Both the position numbers and the translations under genes were made by a program. This document shows positions 51,283 through 59,692 of a stretch of DNA of 64,000 bases, in pieces. The stretch is taken from assembly GCA_946407095.1 (NCBI GenBank), contig CAMJMR010000002.1, positions 1 through 64,000 on the forward strand, in the 5' to 3' direction. Within the stretch, counting starts at the first letter, position 1; every line of letters starts with the position of its first letter. The DNA is from an uncultured Selenomonadales bacterium (GTDB lineage: Bacteria; Bacillota; Negativicutes; Selenomonadales; Selenomonadaceae). The notes below the pieces were generated by a model that was given only the letters and a program-made list of their open reading frames with translations, was not told where the DNA came from and ran no database searches.

Positions 51283-51595
51283 GTTTCTTGTCCGTGACGG
51301 TCAACGTGATTCGTTCGCCGTCGCGTTTGATTTTGAAGTTGTAGCTCTTGACGCCCGCGTTCGACAGCTCAATTTTCAGCGCAAGCAGTTCGCGTCCAAG
51401 TTTGTCGGTCAATTCGGGCGTGAAGCCTGCCTTCGCAAGCGGCGCGGGCGGAGCCTCTGCCTCGGCTACCAAGCGCAACTTTTCTGCTTTCTTCGCGGCG
51501 TTGAGGAGCTGCTGTTCAATCGTTTCCTCCTCGATGTAGTTCCTAACCATGTCTTTGTCGGTCAAGCCCTTTGGAATTTTCGGCAACGTTATCAC
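51272..51595 (-). CDS. Hypothetical protein after glnS
   Basis: The 107-residue protein ([63 protein letters not shown]) is not recognised. GTG at 51595 overlaps the glnS stop; the TTG at 51586 has better spacing to AGGTGAT. It is the last gene of the HD-methyltransferase-glnS operon. Confidence 0.6.
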   Translation of the reverse strand: MITLPKIPKGLTDKDMVRNYIEEETIEQQLLNAAKKAEKLRLVAEAEAPPAPLAKAGFTPELTDKLGRELLALKIELSNAGVKSYNFKIKRDGERITLTVTDKKLRD

Positions 51596-53244
51596 CTGTC
51601 CTTAACTTTAGCCCAAGTGTCCTTCAAGCCCACAACGCGATTGAAAACCAACTTGTCGGGCGCGGTGTCGGGGTCGACGACGAAATAGCCAAGCCGCAAA
51701 AATTGATAGTTACTGCCCGCCGCCGTCCAACGAACACTCGGCTCAATCAACGCCTGCTTGACGATAAGCGATTCGGGATTCAGCGCGGCGATAAAATCTT
51801 CGGGCAAGTTGCCGTTGGCATCGGTCGTCAAAAGGTAGTCGTACAGCCTGACTTCGGCGGGCAAGGCGAACTTCGCGCTGACCCAATGAATCGTGCCTTT
51901 GATTTTGCGTCCGGCAGTCGCGCCGCCGCTCTTCGACGTCGGGTCAATCGTGCAACGCAACTCGACGACTTCGCCCGCAGAATTTTTGACGACTTCCTCG
52001 CATTTGATAATGTAGGCGTGCTTGAGTCGGACTTCGCCGCCGAGTTTGAGGCGGAAGAATTTTTTCGGCGCATCCTCCATGAAGTCTTCGCGCTCAATGA
52101 AAATTTCTCGCGTGAAGGGCACGAAGCGATTGCCGCCGCGCTTGGGATGATTTTCAGCCGTCAAGTACTCGACGCTGTCCTCCGCCACGTTGGTAAGGAC
52201 AACTTTCAGCGGGTCAAGCACTGCCATAACGCGGTCGGCGGTTTCGTTCAAGTCTTCGCGGACGCAGTGCTCAAGCATGGCGATATCGACGACGCTGTTT
52301 GACTTCGCCACGCCGATGCGCTCACAAAAATCGCGAATCGCCGCAGGTGTGAAGCCGCGCCGTCTCAAGCCGCAAAGTGTCGGCATACGCGGGTCGTCCC
52401 AGCCGCGAACGTAACCCTCCTCCACGAGTTGGCGCAACTTCCGCTTGCTGGTGATTGTGTTGGTCACGTCGAGGCGCGCGAATTCGATTTGCCGAGGACG
52501 CGTGTTCACGTCGAAGCCGAGCGAATCAAGCAACCAGTCATAGAACGGGCGGTGGTCTTCAAACTCAAGCGTGCAAACCGAATGCGTTATGCCTTCGATG
52601 GCGTCTTCGAGCGGGTGCGCGAAGTCGTACATGGGATAAATCAGCCAAGCGTCGCCGGTATGATGATGAGTCGCCCGCGTGATTCGGTAGATGACGGGGT
52701 CGCGCATGTTGATGTTCGGGCTTGCCATATCGATTTTCGCGCGCAAAACCTTCGAGCCGTCGGGGAATTCGCCCGCCTTCATGCGAGTGAACAAATCCAG
52801 ATTCTCTTCGACGCTGCGGTTGCGCCAAGGACTTTCCTTGCCCGCCTCCGTCAACGTGCCGCGATAAGTCCGAATTTCCTCCGCGCTCAAGTCGTCGACG
52901 TAAGCGAGCCCGCGCTTAATCAGCTCAAGTGCGAAGTCGTAGAATTTGCCGAAATAATCGGACGCGAAAAATTTTCTGTCGCCCCAATCGAAGCCGAGCC
53001 ACTTAATATCCTCCTGAATCGAGTCGACGAATTCAACGTCCTCTTTGGTCGGGTTGGTGTCGTCGAAGCGCAGGTTGCACAGCCCGCCGTTGTGAAGCGC
53101 AAGCCCGAAGTTCAAGCAAACGCTTTTGGCGTGCCCGATGTGCAAGTAGCCGTTGGGTTCGGGCGGAAAGCGCGTGTGTATGCCGTCGGTGTATTTGCCC
53201 GCCTTCAAGTCGTTTTCAATCTCCTGCTGAATAAAATTTACCAT
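51592..53244 (-). CDS. glnS: Glutaminyl-tRNA synthetase
   Basis: GlnRS charges tRNA-Gln directly. The 550-residue protein has the class I HIGH motif in [16 protein letters not shown], the RFDDTNP block, [17 protein letters not shown], and ITSKRKL in place of KMSKS. Most Firmicutes lack GlnRS and use GatCAB, so its presence fits Negativicutes or transfer. AAAGGAGTAATTAG precedes the ATG; the methyltransferase stop is inside the ribosome site. Confidence 0.96.
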   Translation of the reverse strand: MVNFIQQEIENDLKAGKYTDGIHTRFPPEPNGYLHIGHAKSVCLNFGLALHNGGLCNLRFDDTNPTKEDVEFVDSIQEDIKWLGFDWGDRKFFASDYFGKFYDFALELIKRGLAYVDDLSAEEIRTYRGTLTEAGKESPWRNRSVEENLDLFTRMKAGEFPDGSKVLRAKIDMASPNINMRDPVIYRITRATHHHTGDAWLIYPMYDFAHPLEDAIEGITHSVCTLEFEDHRPFYDWLLDSLGFDVNTRPRQIEFARLDVTNTITSKRKLRQLVEEGYVRGWDDPRMPTLCGLRRRGFTPAAIRDFCERIGVAKSNSVVDIAMLEHCVREDLNETADRVMAVLDPLKVVLTNVAEDSVEYLTAENHPKRGGNRFVPFTREIFIEREDFMEDAPKKFFRLKLGGEVRLKHAYIIKCEEVVKNSAGEVVELRCTIDPTSKSGGATAGRKIKGTIHWVSAKFALPAEVRLYDYLLTTDANGNLPEDFIAALNPESLIVKQALIEPSVRWTAAGSNYQFLRLGYFVVDPDTAPDKLVFNRVVGLKDTWAKVKDR

Positions 53245-53248
53245 CTAA

Positions 53249-54001
53249 TTACTCCTTTCGGCAAAGAAAGATTTTTTCAGTTCGCTTCAAGCCGTGGCGT
53301 CGCACAAGTTTGTCGTCCATATCCTCTATATCGCACATTTGAACGCTGAAGCCCGCCTTTGCCAACCGTTGCGAAAAATCGAGCCCGTAAAGTCTTACGT
53401 GGTCTTCTTGTCCGTAGTATTTCAGGCGAAGTTCGGGCGTATTTATCGCGGGGTCTTCAAACGTCACGGGAAGGTTAAACATCGGCACGTTAAGGAAGGC
53501 AATGCCCGTTTTCGGCTTGAGCACGCGATAAAGTTCGCGCATAGCCTTTCTGTCGTCGGGGATGTGCTCCAAGACGTGAGTGCACATTATCAAATCGAAA
53601 CTGTCGTCGTCGAAGGTAATGTTCGTTATGTCGACAGATTTTTTGACGCCGAACGCATTGAGATTCAAGTCGACAGGCCAATATTCAATGTCTTTGAACG
53701 ACGAGAACAGCTGATAAAAACCCTGTTCAGGCGCGAAGTGCAGGACGCGCATTCCCTTGCGATGCCAATCCATATTTTGCATTAAAAGTGCCAACGCCCT
53801 GTGCCGATGCAATGATCTGCAATTCGGGCAAAATGAACTTGGTTTTAGGGATTGTTCGCTCGGAAGGAAGGCAGGGAATTTCGCCTTGCATACGGGACAT
53901 TCACAATATCCTTCAGGAGCGGTAACGGCGGCTGCGTTCTCAAGGAGGCTCTCGACATAGGTTAAATGCCACATTAAGTTTCGATACTGTTCAAAGTTCA
54001 T
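53249..54001 (-). CDS. SAM-dependent methyltransferase with zinc ribbon
   Basis: The 250-residue protein has an N-terminal zinc ribbon (CPVCKAKF...CPNCRSLHRHR) and a class I methyltransferase core with VLHFAPEQGF (motif I variant), DSFDLIMCTHVLEHIPDDRKAMRELYRVLKP. The target is unknown; similar proteins act in small-molecule or glycan methylation. It overlaps the upstream HD gene by four bases (ATGA). Confidence 0.85.
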   Translation of the reverse strand: MNFEQYRNLMWHLTYVESLLENAAAVTAPEGYCECPVCKAKFPAFLPSEQSLKPSSFCPNCRSLHRHRALALLMQNMDWHRKGMRVLHFAPEQGFYQLFSSFKDIEYWPVDLNLNAFGVKKSVDITNITFDDDSFDLIMCTHVLEHIPDDRKAMRELYRVLKPKTGIAFLNVPMFNLPVTFEDPAINTPELRLKYYGQEDHVRLYGLDFSQRLAKAGFSVQMCDIEDMDDKLVRRHGLKRTEKIFLCRKE

Positions 54002-54792
54002 GGTGCCACCTCGGAAAGTTTTTTCTCGACGTGAGCACGCAAAAGACGGACGCCCTCGGCAACGCGCTCGTTCATGGGCAAGTTGGAAACGATTTTGTCA
54101 ATGTAGCCGCGCTCGACGATTTTTTGCATTGTCCAAGAGTAATTCACGTCGTAAATCCACATGAGCCGCACGATTTTCCTGTCGCCGTTGGTGCGAATCT
54201 TGTTGTAGTCGGCTTGATTGCCCGTCACGAAATTTTCCACGAAGTCGGGGCTGATATCCGCCACAAGGTTTCCGCGCTCCTTGATGAAGTTGGGCATTTT
54301 GTCGACGTTCTCTTGCGCAAGGAAAGGCTCCAGCACGCGGTAGATGTCCAGCTTGTCGGCGTCGCGAATGATTTTGGCGAACAAAAGTTTCCGTTCGTCG
54401 TCGGTCGGCGCAATGACTTTCTTGTTGTGATTCTGAATCGCAAACTTGACGACGGCGTAGTCGGGCGCGGACAGCTCTTTGAAAAATTCCAGCTCGTCAA
54501 TGACTTTCAGCGCAAGGTCGGCGTGATCCTCCGAGTCGGCGTCGTTGAAGGTTTTATACAGGCTGTATTGGCGGAAGCGTCCCACGTCGTGGAACAGCCC
54601 GATAATTTCGGCAAGCTCCGTGTCGTGCGTCGACAGCTTGAGGAACTTGGCAAGCTCGACGCAATTCGCCGTGACGTAGCCCGTATGCTTTTCCTTTAGC
54701 AAAATGCCCCGCTGAACTTCCGCGTCGTCCGAATAAAAGCTTTTCATGTAACGCGTCATCCAATCGTGCATTCGGGTAAGCAATTCCCGCAT
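53998..54792 (-). CDS. HD-domain phosphohydrolase
   Basis: The 264-residue protein has the HD motif FHDVGRFRQY (H-D), an upstream HTGYVTANCVELA His, and IIRDADKLDIYRV with the later Asp. HD proteins of this type hydrolyse nucleotides or phosphoesters. GGAGGGGGATTGA precedes the ATG and it has its own promoter, so it heads the operon containing glnS. Confidence 0.85.
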   Translation of the reverse strand: MRELLTRMHDWMTRYMKSFYSDDAEVQRGILLKEKHTGYVTANCVELAKFLKLSTHDTELAEIIGLFHDVGRFRQYSLYKTFNDADSEDHADLALKVIDELEFFKELSAPDYAVVKFAIQNHNKKVIAPTDDERKLLFAKIIRDADKLDIYRVLEPFLAQENVDKMPNFIKERGNLVADISPDFVENFVTGNQADYNKIRTNGDRKIVRLMWIYDVNYSWTMQKIVERGYIDKIVSNLPMNERVAEGVRLLRAHVEKKLSEVAP

Positions 54793-54830
54793 TCAATCCC
54801 CCTCCAAAAATTAGAATCAAATTAACGTCG

Positions 54831-54859
54831 ATTATACAACCTGCGGCCGCGCAGTGCAA
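54831..54859 (-). promoter_or_regulatory. Promoter of the HD-methyltransferase-glnS operon
   Basis: TTGCAC (54859-54854) and TATAAT (54836-54831), 17-base spacer, 38 bases upstream of the HD gene ATG. Confidence 0.75.
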
Positions 54860-54877
54860 TTTATCTTGGCAAATTTG

Positions 54878-54906
54878 TTGACGGGCAAAGGTCGCTGTGT
54901 TAATAT
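54878..54906 (+). promoter_or_regulatory. Promoter of the flavodoxin gene
   Basis: TTGACG (54878-54883) and TAATAT (54901-54906) with a 17-base spacer, divergent from the HD operon promoter. Confidence 0.75.
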
Positions 54907-54946
54907 GTGCGCGGCTTAGAGTTAAATTTTTTGGAGGCGATTCCGA

Positions 54947-55375
54947 ATGAGTAAAATCGCGGTCGTGTTCTGGAGCGGCACAGGCAATACCGAGGAAATG
55001 GCGAACGCCGTTGCCGAGGGCGCCAAAGCTGCGGGCGCAGACGTTGAGGTTTTCCAAGTCGACGACTTCAACGCGAGCGACATGGCTGACTATAACGGCT
55101 TCCTGTTCGGTTGCCCGGCTATGGGCGACGAGGTTCTTGAGGAAGATTCTTTCGAGCCGTTCTTCACCGAGGCGGAGGCGAAACTTAACGGCGTACCCGT
55201 CGGACTGTTCGGTAGCTACGGCTGGGGCGGCGGCATCTGGATGGAAAATTGGGCTGAACGCACCAAAGAGGCGGGCGCGAAGTTTGTCGGCTCCGTCATA
55301 GCCGAAAATGCGCCCGATGACGCCGCGCTTGAAGACTGCCGCAAACTTGGCGAGGATTTGGCTAAGGCTGTGTAA
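54947..55375 (+). CDS. Flavodoxin
   Basis: The 142-residue short-chain flavodoxin has the FMN phosphate loop FWSGTGNTEEMA (8-19), the FGCPAMGDEVLEE loop and GSYGWGGGIWMENW stacking residues. It carries electrons at low potential. The layout is like the flavodoxins of Megasphaera and clostridia. GGAGGCGATTCCGA precedes the ATG; it has its own promoter and terminator. Confidence 0.95.
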   Translation: MSKIAVVFWSGTGNTEEMANAVAEGAKAAGADVEVFQVDDFNASDMADYNGFLFGCPAMGDEVLEEDSFEPFFTEAEAKLNGVPVGLFGSYGWGGGIWMENWAERTKEAGAKFVGSVIAENAPDDAALEDCRKLGEDLAKAV

Positions 55376-55403
55376 AAATCTTTCGACGCACGAAATAAAA
55401 AAA

Positions 55404-55433
55404 TCCCTCGCTGATTGCGGGGGAAATTTTTTT
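55404..55433 (+). terminator. Terminator after flavodoxin
   Basis: Stem TCCCTCGC/GCGGGGGA with loop TGATT, then AATTTTTTT. Confidence 0.85.
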
Positions 55434-55500
55434 CACAAGGACAGCTGTCCTTGGCGGCGGCGTGTCCTTCGATTCGGCGATTCAATAGCCTTTATATTTA

Positions 55501-56313
55501 GAATCAGTGTTCATAAACGTTTAAGCAAAGTGTGAATATGAGAAATCTTAATCAAGGTCTCGGCAGAAGCAATCGTCAGCTCGTAGTCTTTGCTAAGACG
55601 CCGAGAGTGATTAAGCCAAGAAAAAGTCCGCTCCACTATCCACCGTTTTGGTAACACTTGCCAGCCGTGCGGCTTTAACTTCTTACTTATCTCTACTCTC
55701 AAACCAAAATATTTGTGAGCTTCGTAAACGAAAGTCCCACGATAGCCGCCGTCTCCGCATATCTTTTTCAACGTCGGATAGGCGAAAGTCGCCAAACCCG
55801 CTACCCAATATCCCATTTTTGTGTCGTGTAAATTCGCTTTGTGAATCACGACCGATAAAAGGCAACCCATATCGTCGGTGACGATCTGACGTTTTACTCC
55901 TTTCGTTTTTTTCCCATGTCAAAACCTTTTTGGTCGACGGCTCCTGTCGTTTTCACGCTTTGGGAATCGATTAAAGCTTGGGTTGGATTTTCGCTCAAGC
56001 CTGCTCTTTGGCGCGTCAGCTTAACGAGGTGTTCGAGGATTTTGTCCCACAAACCGTTGAGCCGAGCGCGACGATAAAAGCTGTGCACCGTGAAGACCGG
56101 CGGGAAATCGTGCGGCAAATTACGCCACTGACACCCCGTTTTCACCAGATACAACACCGCATTGACCAATTCGCGTTTATCCCATTTGCGTTTTCGCATG
56201 TTGACGAACAAAGGCGCAATAACTTTCCATTGCTCGTCCGTTAAGTCTGTTTCGTATTTTTTTCTCATAATACACTTACTATATCACTTTTTACCATTTA
56301 TGAACACCTGTTC
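55501..56313 (-). mobile_element. Complete IS5-family insertion sequence
   Basis: 813 bp with terminal inverted repeats GAATCAGTGTTCATAAACG and GAACAGGTGTTCATAAATG, and a TTA target duplication at 55498-55500 and 56314-56316. It carries one two-frame transposase gene. It sits inside a copy of the multi-hairpin repeat. Confidence 0.95.
55511..56268 (-). CDS. IS5-family transposase made by -1 frameshift
   Basis: OrfA (56268-55894, 124 residues: LTDEQWKVIAPLFVNMRKRKWD, TGCQWRNLPHDFPP, ALIDSQSVKTT with the first catalytic Asp) ends just after an A7 tract. A -1 shift on A AAA AAA leads into OrfB (through KRQIVTDDMG to 55511) with KICGDGGYRG (second Asp) and RWIVERTFSWLN (Glu). This is the IS427-like plan. 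Both frames look intact, so the element may be active. Confidence 0.9.
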
Positions 56314-56484
56314 TTAGAATCTACTTTTTCTTTGCGCACCCAAAGAAAAAGTAGCAAAAAGAAAAGGTGCCTCGCAGGGGCGAAGGGTCGCAACCCGCGC
56401 CGTCCGATATTTTCAGCGTGCTTGCGCCGACGGTTTTTGCATCACGCAAAAGCGTCGGCGACGGCCGCCCGTCCATGGGCGGCC

Positions 56485-57006
56485 TCAAGATTCGCGGCGG
56501 GCATTGTACTCGCGATTGAGCATTCCCAAGACGATCAGATTTTCGTAGACGCCGTCGGTCAAAAGGATTTCGCGCAGGACGCCTTCACGCACAAAGCCCA
56601 AGCTTTCGTACAGGTGCAACGCGATTGAATTGTATTCCTTGCAGTCAATCCATACGCGATGATACTTCCTGACTTTGAACGTCCACTCAAGCAACAAGTT
56701 CAGAGCTTCGCGACCGTAGCCCAAGCCCTTCCGACCGATTATCACGTGCGTGAACTCCGCGCAGGGCGAATCCAATTTCCGCAACATGAAGTAGCCCGCC
56801 GCCGCGCCCGTGTCCAGTTCTTCGATTATCACGTCCAGCCTTTCCGAGCCGTCCGATTCGATTATTGCGCGCTGATAGTCTTCGTCGAACGGCGCGATGA
56901 ATTTCAAATTCTCCGGCGCGTATTGCAACGTCATGATGTAATTCAAATCGCCCGCGTGCGCCCGCCGCAATTTGAGACGCTTCCCTTCGATTAATGTTTC
57001 GTGCAT
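56485..57006 (-). CDS. GNAT acetyltransferase
   Basis: The 173-residue RimJ/RimL-like N-acetyltransferase has LKLRRAHAGDLNYI, HVIIGRKGLGYGREALNLLLEWTF (acetyl-CoA pyrophosphate loop) and NSIALHLYESLGFVREG. The start at 57006 is chosen because AAAGGAG lies 9 bases before it; the upstream in-frame ATG at 57015 has no site. Substrate unknown. Confidence 0.88.
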   Translation of the reverse strand: MHETLIEGKRLKLRRAHAGDLNYIMTLQYAPENLKFIAPFDEDYQRAIIESDGSERLDVIIEELDTGAAAGYFMLRKLDSPCAEFTHVIIGRKGLGYGREALNLLLEWTFKVRKYHRVWIDCKEYNSIALHLYESLGFVREGVLREILLTDGVYENLIVLGMLNREYNARRES

Positions 57007-57074
57007 TGTTGCCATCTCCTTTCAAGTGAGCGGGCAGTCATGATATATCAGCGACAAAGTTTTTTCAAGCAGAG

Positions 57075-58184
57075 GTGTTTCGTTTGGAGTATTTTCAAAA
57101 CATTGACTGGTTGGCGTTGGGGCAAAAGCTGATTGTCCCCGCGTGTATCATGGTGTTTGCGCTGTTCGTCGGCATTGCGCTCAATCAGCTGTTGACGCAA
57201 AAGTTGGCGGGGCGCGTCAAGGCGAGCGAATCCGAGATCGTCGAAATATTTTTCCGAGCCCTGCGCGGCGTCCCGATTTATCTTTCTATCGTGATAGGGC
57301 TTTATTGGAGCGTCACGACTTCAAACTTGCCGGCGGGTCTGGAAAAAATTTTTTCCTACATCCTGTTCGCGATGATTGTCTTTTCGATAACGCGTGTCTG
57401 CGAGCGGACGCTGTCGGGCTTCATCCGCATGAAGTTTTCGGGCTCCAATGACATGACGCAATCGACGCTGCTTGATACGATTTTCCGAGTGGCGATTTAC
57501 GCTTCGGGCGCGCTGGTCGTCTTGGACTACTTCAACATTTCAATCGCGCCGATTATGGCGGCAATGGGCGTCGGCGGTATGGCGGTTGCCTTCGGTGTGC
57601 GCGAGACGTTGGAAAATATTTTTTCGGGCTTGCAGATTATCGTTTCCAAGCAGATACGCGTCAACGACTACATTAAGCTGTCGACAGGCGACGAGGGCAA
57701 GGTTATCGACATCAATTGGCGTTTTATAACCGTCATGCCCGCCAACGAGGCTAACGTCGTCGTCATACCGAACAAGGTTATCGCCGCCTCCGTCACGACG
57801 AATTTTTCCCAGCCGCGCGACGATATTATTGTTGTCGTGCCTATCGGCGTCAGCTACGACAGTGACCTTGAAAAAGTCGAACGCGTGACGGTTGAAGTTG
57901 CCCGCGAGCTGCAAATCAAAATCGACGGCTACCAACCGAAATACGACGCGAGGGGCAACGACGTAAACAAGCTTGCGCCCGTCGTCCGCTTCCAAGCCTT
58001 CAACGATTCGTCGATTGACTTTAACGCGGTTCTGCACGTCCAAACCTTTACCAACCAGTACGTCCTTAAACACGAGTTCATTAAGGCTATCACGCAACGC
58101 TATCGCGAGGAGGGCATCAACATTCCCTTCCCGATTCGCACGCTTGATTTGCCCGATGATACAAAAATTGAGCTGAGGAAGTGA
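57075..58184 (+). CDS. Small-conductance mechanosensitive channel, MscS family
   Basis: The 369-residue protein has three to four N-terminal helices, the pore-lining helix MAAMGVGGMAVAFGVRETLENIFSG and the cytoplasmic beta domain VNDYIKLSTGDEGKVIDINWRFI, VVIPNKVIAASVTTNFSQP. It releases osmolytes on hypo-osmotic shock. The start is GTG at 57075 or, better spaced from AGAGGTG, TTG at 57084. Confidence 0.92.
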   Translation: MFRLEYFQNIDWLALGQKLIVPACIMVFALFVGIALNQLLTQKLAGRVKASESEIVEIFFRALRGVPIYLSIVIGLYWSVTTSNLPAGLEKIFSYILFAMIVFSITRVCERTLSGFIRMKFSGSNDMTQSTLLDTIFRVAIYASGALVVLDYFNISIAPIMAAMGVGGMAVAFGVRETLENIFSGLQIIVSKQIRVNDYIKLSTGDEGKVIDINWRFITVMPANEANVVVIPNKVIAASVTTNFSQPRDDIIVVVPIGVSYDSDLEKVERVTVEVARELQIKIDGYQPKYDARGNDVNKLAPVVRFQAFNDSSIDFNAVLHVQTFTNQYVLKHEFIKAITQRYREEGINIPFPIRTLDLPDDTKIELRK

Positions 58185-58190
58185 TTGCTT

Positions 58191-58427
58191 ATGATTGTTG
58201 ACGGCGTGAAGGTGAGTTTCGTCGGCATTGACGACGCCACACGCGAAGAGGCAGCCAATTACGTTGCCTACGTGCGCGGGCGCGTATCGGAGCCCGTCAA
58301 GACCATCAGCGTCAAGTTGTGCGACGACGGCTTGGTTGACGTGAGCTACACCGCACGCGGCGAAAAGTTCGAGCGCATCCGGCGTATAACGGGCGAGGAG
58401 ATTGCCCCCCGTCAACGAGCCGCATGA
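58191..58427 (+). pseudogene. NrdD-related small protein, 5' part, interrupted
   Basis: The frame (IVDGVKVSFVGIDDATREEAANYV, DVSYTARGEKFERIRRITG) matches short Firmicute proteins annotated as anaerobic ribonucleoside-triphosphate reductase-like, which normally continue after RRITG with YLVGT..RWN-AK. Here the frame runs instead into inserted DNA from 58395 and stops at 58427. The missing tail resumes at 58633. AGGAAGTGA precedes the ATG and the gene follows mscS closely. Confidence 0.8.
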
Positions 58428-58632
58428 AGTTGACGGTGAACAGCGCGGTGAAAATCTGGGAACTCTCTTTGAGACAATCAGAGGCGAAGGCACTAAGCCA
58501 GCCGCAGAGCATAGGCGGTGAAATAATCTGCCCACGAGACCGCGCCGCGCACGGCACTTAGCGCGAAAAGATATGCCGAACTGCAGGGCGACTTGCAGAA
58601 GGCGGGATAAAAAGCCCGTCGATAACATTTTG
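58395..58632 (+). other. 238-bp insertion with RNA-like secondary structure
   Basis: The insert splits the NrdD-related gene exactly between RRITG and YLVGT codons. It has no ORF with a start. Several hairpins can be drawn: GTCAAC/GTTGAC, CCGC/GGCGG, CTGCA/TGCAG, GCGGG/CCCGT, GGC/GCC pairs. It differs from the other repeats in the window. It might be a non-autonomous element or a mobile structured RNA such as HEARO/omega-RNA or an intron derivative; none is established by eye. Confidence 0.55.
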
Positions 58633-58716
58633 TATCTCGTCGGCACGACCGACCGCTGGAACGACGCAAAAAAATCCGAGGAACACGATCGGGTTAAGCA
58701 CAACATTTTTGAATGA
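58633..58716 (+). pseudogene. NrdD-related small protein, 3' part
   Basis: Reads YLVGTTDRWNDAKKSEEHD then RVKHNIFE and a stop at 58714-58716, the expected C-terminus of the gene beginning at 58191. Followed by a terminator. Confidence 0.8.
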
Positions 58717-58725
58717 AACTTTTCG

Positions 58726-58753
58726 GAGTCGGCGAATAATCGTCGGCTCTTTT
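58726..58753 (+). terminator. Terminator upstream of trpA
   Basis: GAGTCGGCG-AATAAT-CGTCGGCTC (two G-U pairs) followed by TTTTG TTTTG. Confidence 0.7.
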
Positions 58754-58756
58754 GTT

Positions 58757-58785
58757 TTGCAAGCGGGCGCAGTTGGTGTTATAAT
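58757..58785 (+). promoter_or_regulatory. Promoter of trpA
   Basis: TTGCAA (58757-58762), 17 bases, TATAAT (58780-58785); the trpA ATG is 36 bases downstream. No trp leader or attenuator visible. Confidence 0.7.
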
Positions 58786-58820
58786 CGGCGGCAGATTTTA
58801 GTTTCAAGGAGTAGTTGACA

Positions 58821-59597
58821 ATGAGCAAGATTCAAACCGCTTTCGCCGGCGGCAAGGCGTTCATTCCGTTCATAACGTGCGGCGACCCCGACTTGAAGAC
58901 GACAGCCGCTGTCGTGCGCGCCGCCGTGGCTAACGGTGCCGACCTCGTCGAATTGGGCATACCCTTTTCCGACCCCACTGCCGAAGGCGTCGTGATTCAA
59001 GCCGCCAACCTGCGCGCCCTTCAAGGAGGCGTCACGACCGATAAAGTCTTCGACCTGGTGCGCGACCTGCGCGGCGATGTCAAAGTCCCGATGGTCTTCA
59101 TGACTTATGCCAATGTCATCTTCAGCTACGGCGCGGAAAAGTTTATCGCGACTTGCGCGGACGTCGGCATTGACGGCTTGATTTTGCCCGACCTGCCTTT
59201 CGAGGAAAAGGGCGAGTTCCTGCCCTGCTGCCGAAAGTACGACGTCGATTTGATTTCGCTGATTGCGCCGACCTCCGAAAACCGAATCGCAATGATAGCG
59301 CGTGAGGCGGAGGGTTTCGTCTATATCGTATCGAGTTTGGGCGTGACGGGCGTGCGCAGTGAAATTAAAACCGATTTGACTTCAATCGTCGCGGCAGTCA
59401 GAGCAAATACCAAAATCCCGTGCGCTGTCGGCTTCGGCATATCGATGCCCGCGCAGGCTAAGCAAATGGCATCACTTTCGGACGGCGCGATTGTCGGCTC
59501 GGCTATCATAAAAATTTTAGCCAAGTATGGCGAAGACGCTCCGAAGTTCGTTGGGGAATACGTTAAGAGCATGAAAGACGCTCTGAGGACGCTGTGA
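58821..59597 (+). CDS. trpA: Tryptophan synthase alpha chain
   Basis: TrpA splits indole-3-glycerol phosphate and passes indole to TrpB. The 258-residue protein has FIPFITCGDPD, the catalytic Glu44 in VELGIPFSDP, and GFGIS. The residue at the second catalytic position is Glu55 (DPTAEG) where E. coli has Asp60; this occurs in some Firmicute TrpA. It stands alone: trpB and the rest of the pathway are not in the window. AAGGAGTAGTTGACA precedes the ATG. Its last 11 codons are partly duplicated downstream. Confidence 0.95.
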   Translation: MSKIQTAFAGGKAFIPFITCGDPDLKTTAAVVRAAVANGADLVELGIPFSDPTAEGVVIQAANLRALQGGVTTDKVFDLVRDLRGDVKVPMVFMTYANVIFSYGAEKFIATCADVGIDGLILPDLPFEEKGEFLPCCRKYDVDLISLIAPTSENRIAMIAREAEGFVYIVSSLGVTGVRSEIKTDLTSIVAAVRANTKIPCAVGFGISMPAQAKQMASLSDGAIVGSAIIKILAKYGEDAPKFVGEYVKSMKDALRTL

Positions 59598-59679
59598 CAG
59601 ACGGCACGGCGCGCTATCTGTTCCCCCGCTTTCAAAGCGGGTCGTGGAATATGTTAAGAGTATGAAAGACGCTTTAAGG
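59555..59679 (+). repeat. Palindromic repeat flanked by a duplicated trpA end
   Basis: Bases 59555-59588 (trpA 3' end) recur at 59646-59679 with four transitions in 34 positions. Between them lies an inverted copy of the palindrome family (CTGTTCCCCCGCTTTCAAAGCGGG, 59618-59642) preceded by GACGGCACGGCGCGC. The duplicate could still be read as part of a trpA-like tail ending at 59688. Confidence 0.8.
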
Positions 59680-59692
59680 GAGGTTTGATGTG

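Larger units (their letters stand above)
55455..56490 (+). repeat. Multi-hairpin intergenic element, interrupted by the IS5-family insertion
   Basis: Left part 55455-55500, right part 56314-56490. After removing the IS and one TTA the sequence reads through into the 14-bp hairpin CTACTTTTTCTTTG/CAAAGAAAAAGTAG (56321-56354; loop differs from the 25.5 kb copy), the hairpin CGCCGACG..CGTCGGCG (56425-56460) and the hairpin GGCCGCCC/GGGCGGCC (56463-56482). Confidence 0.75.
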
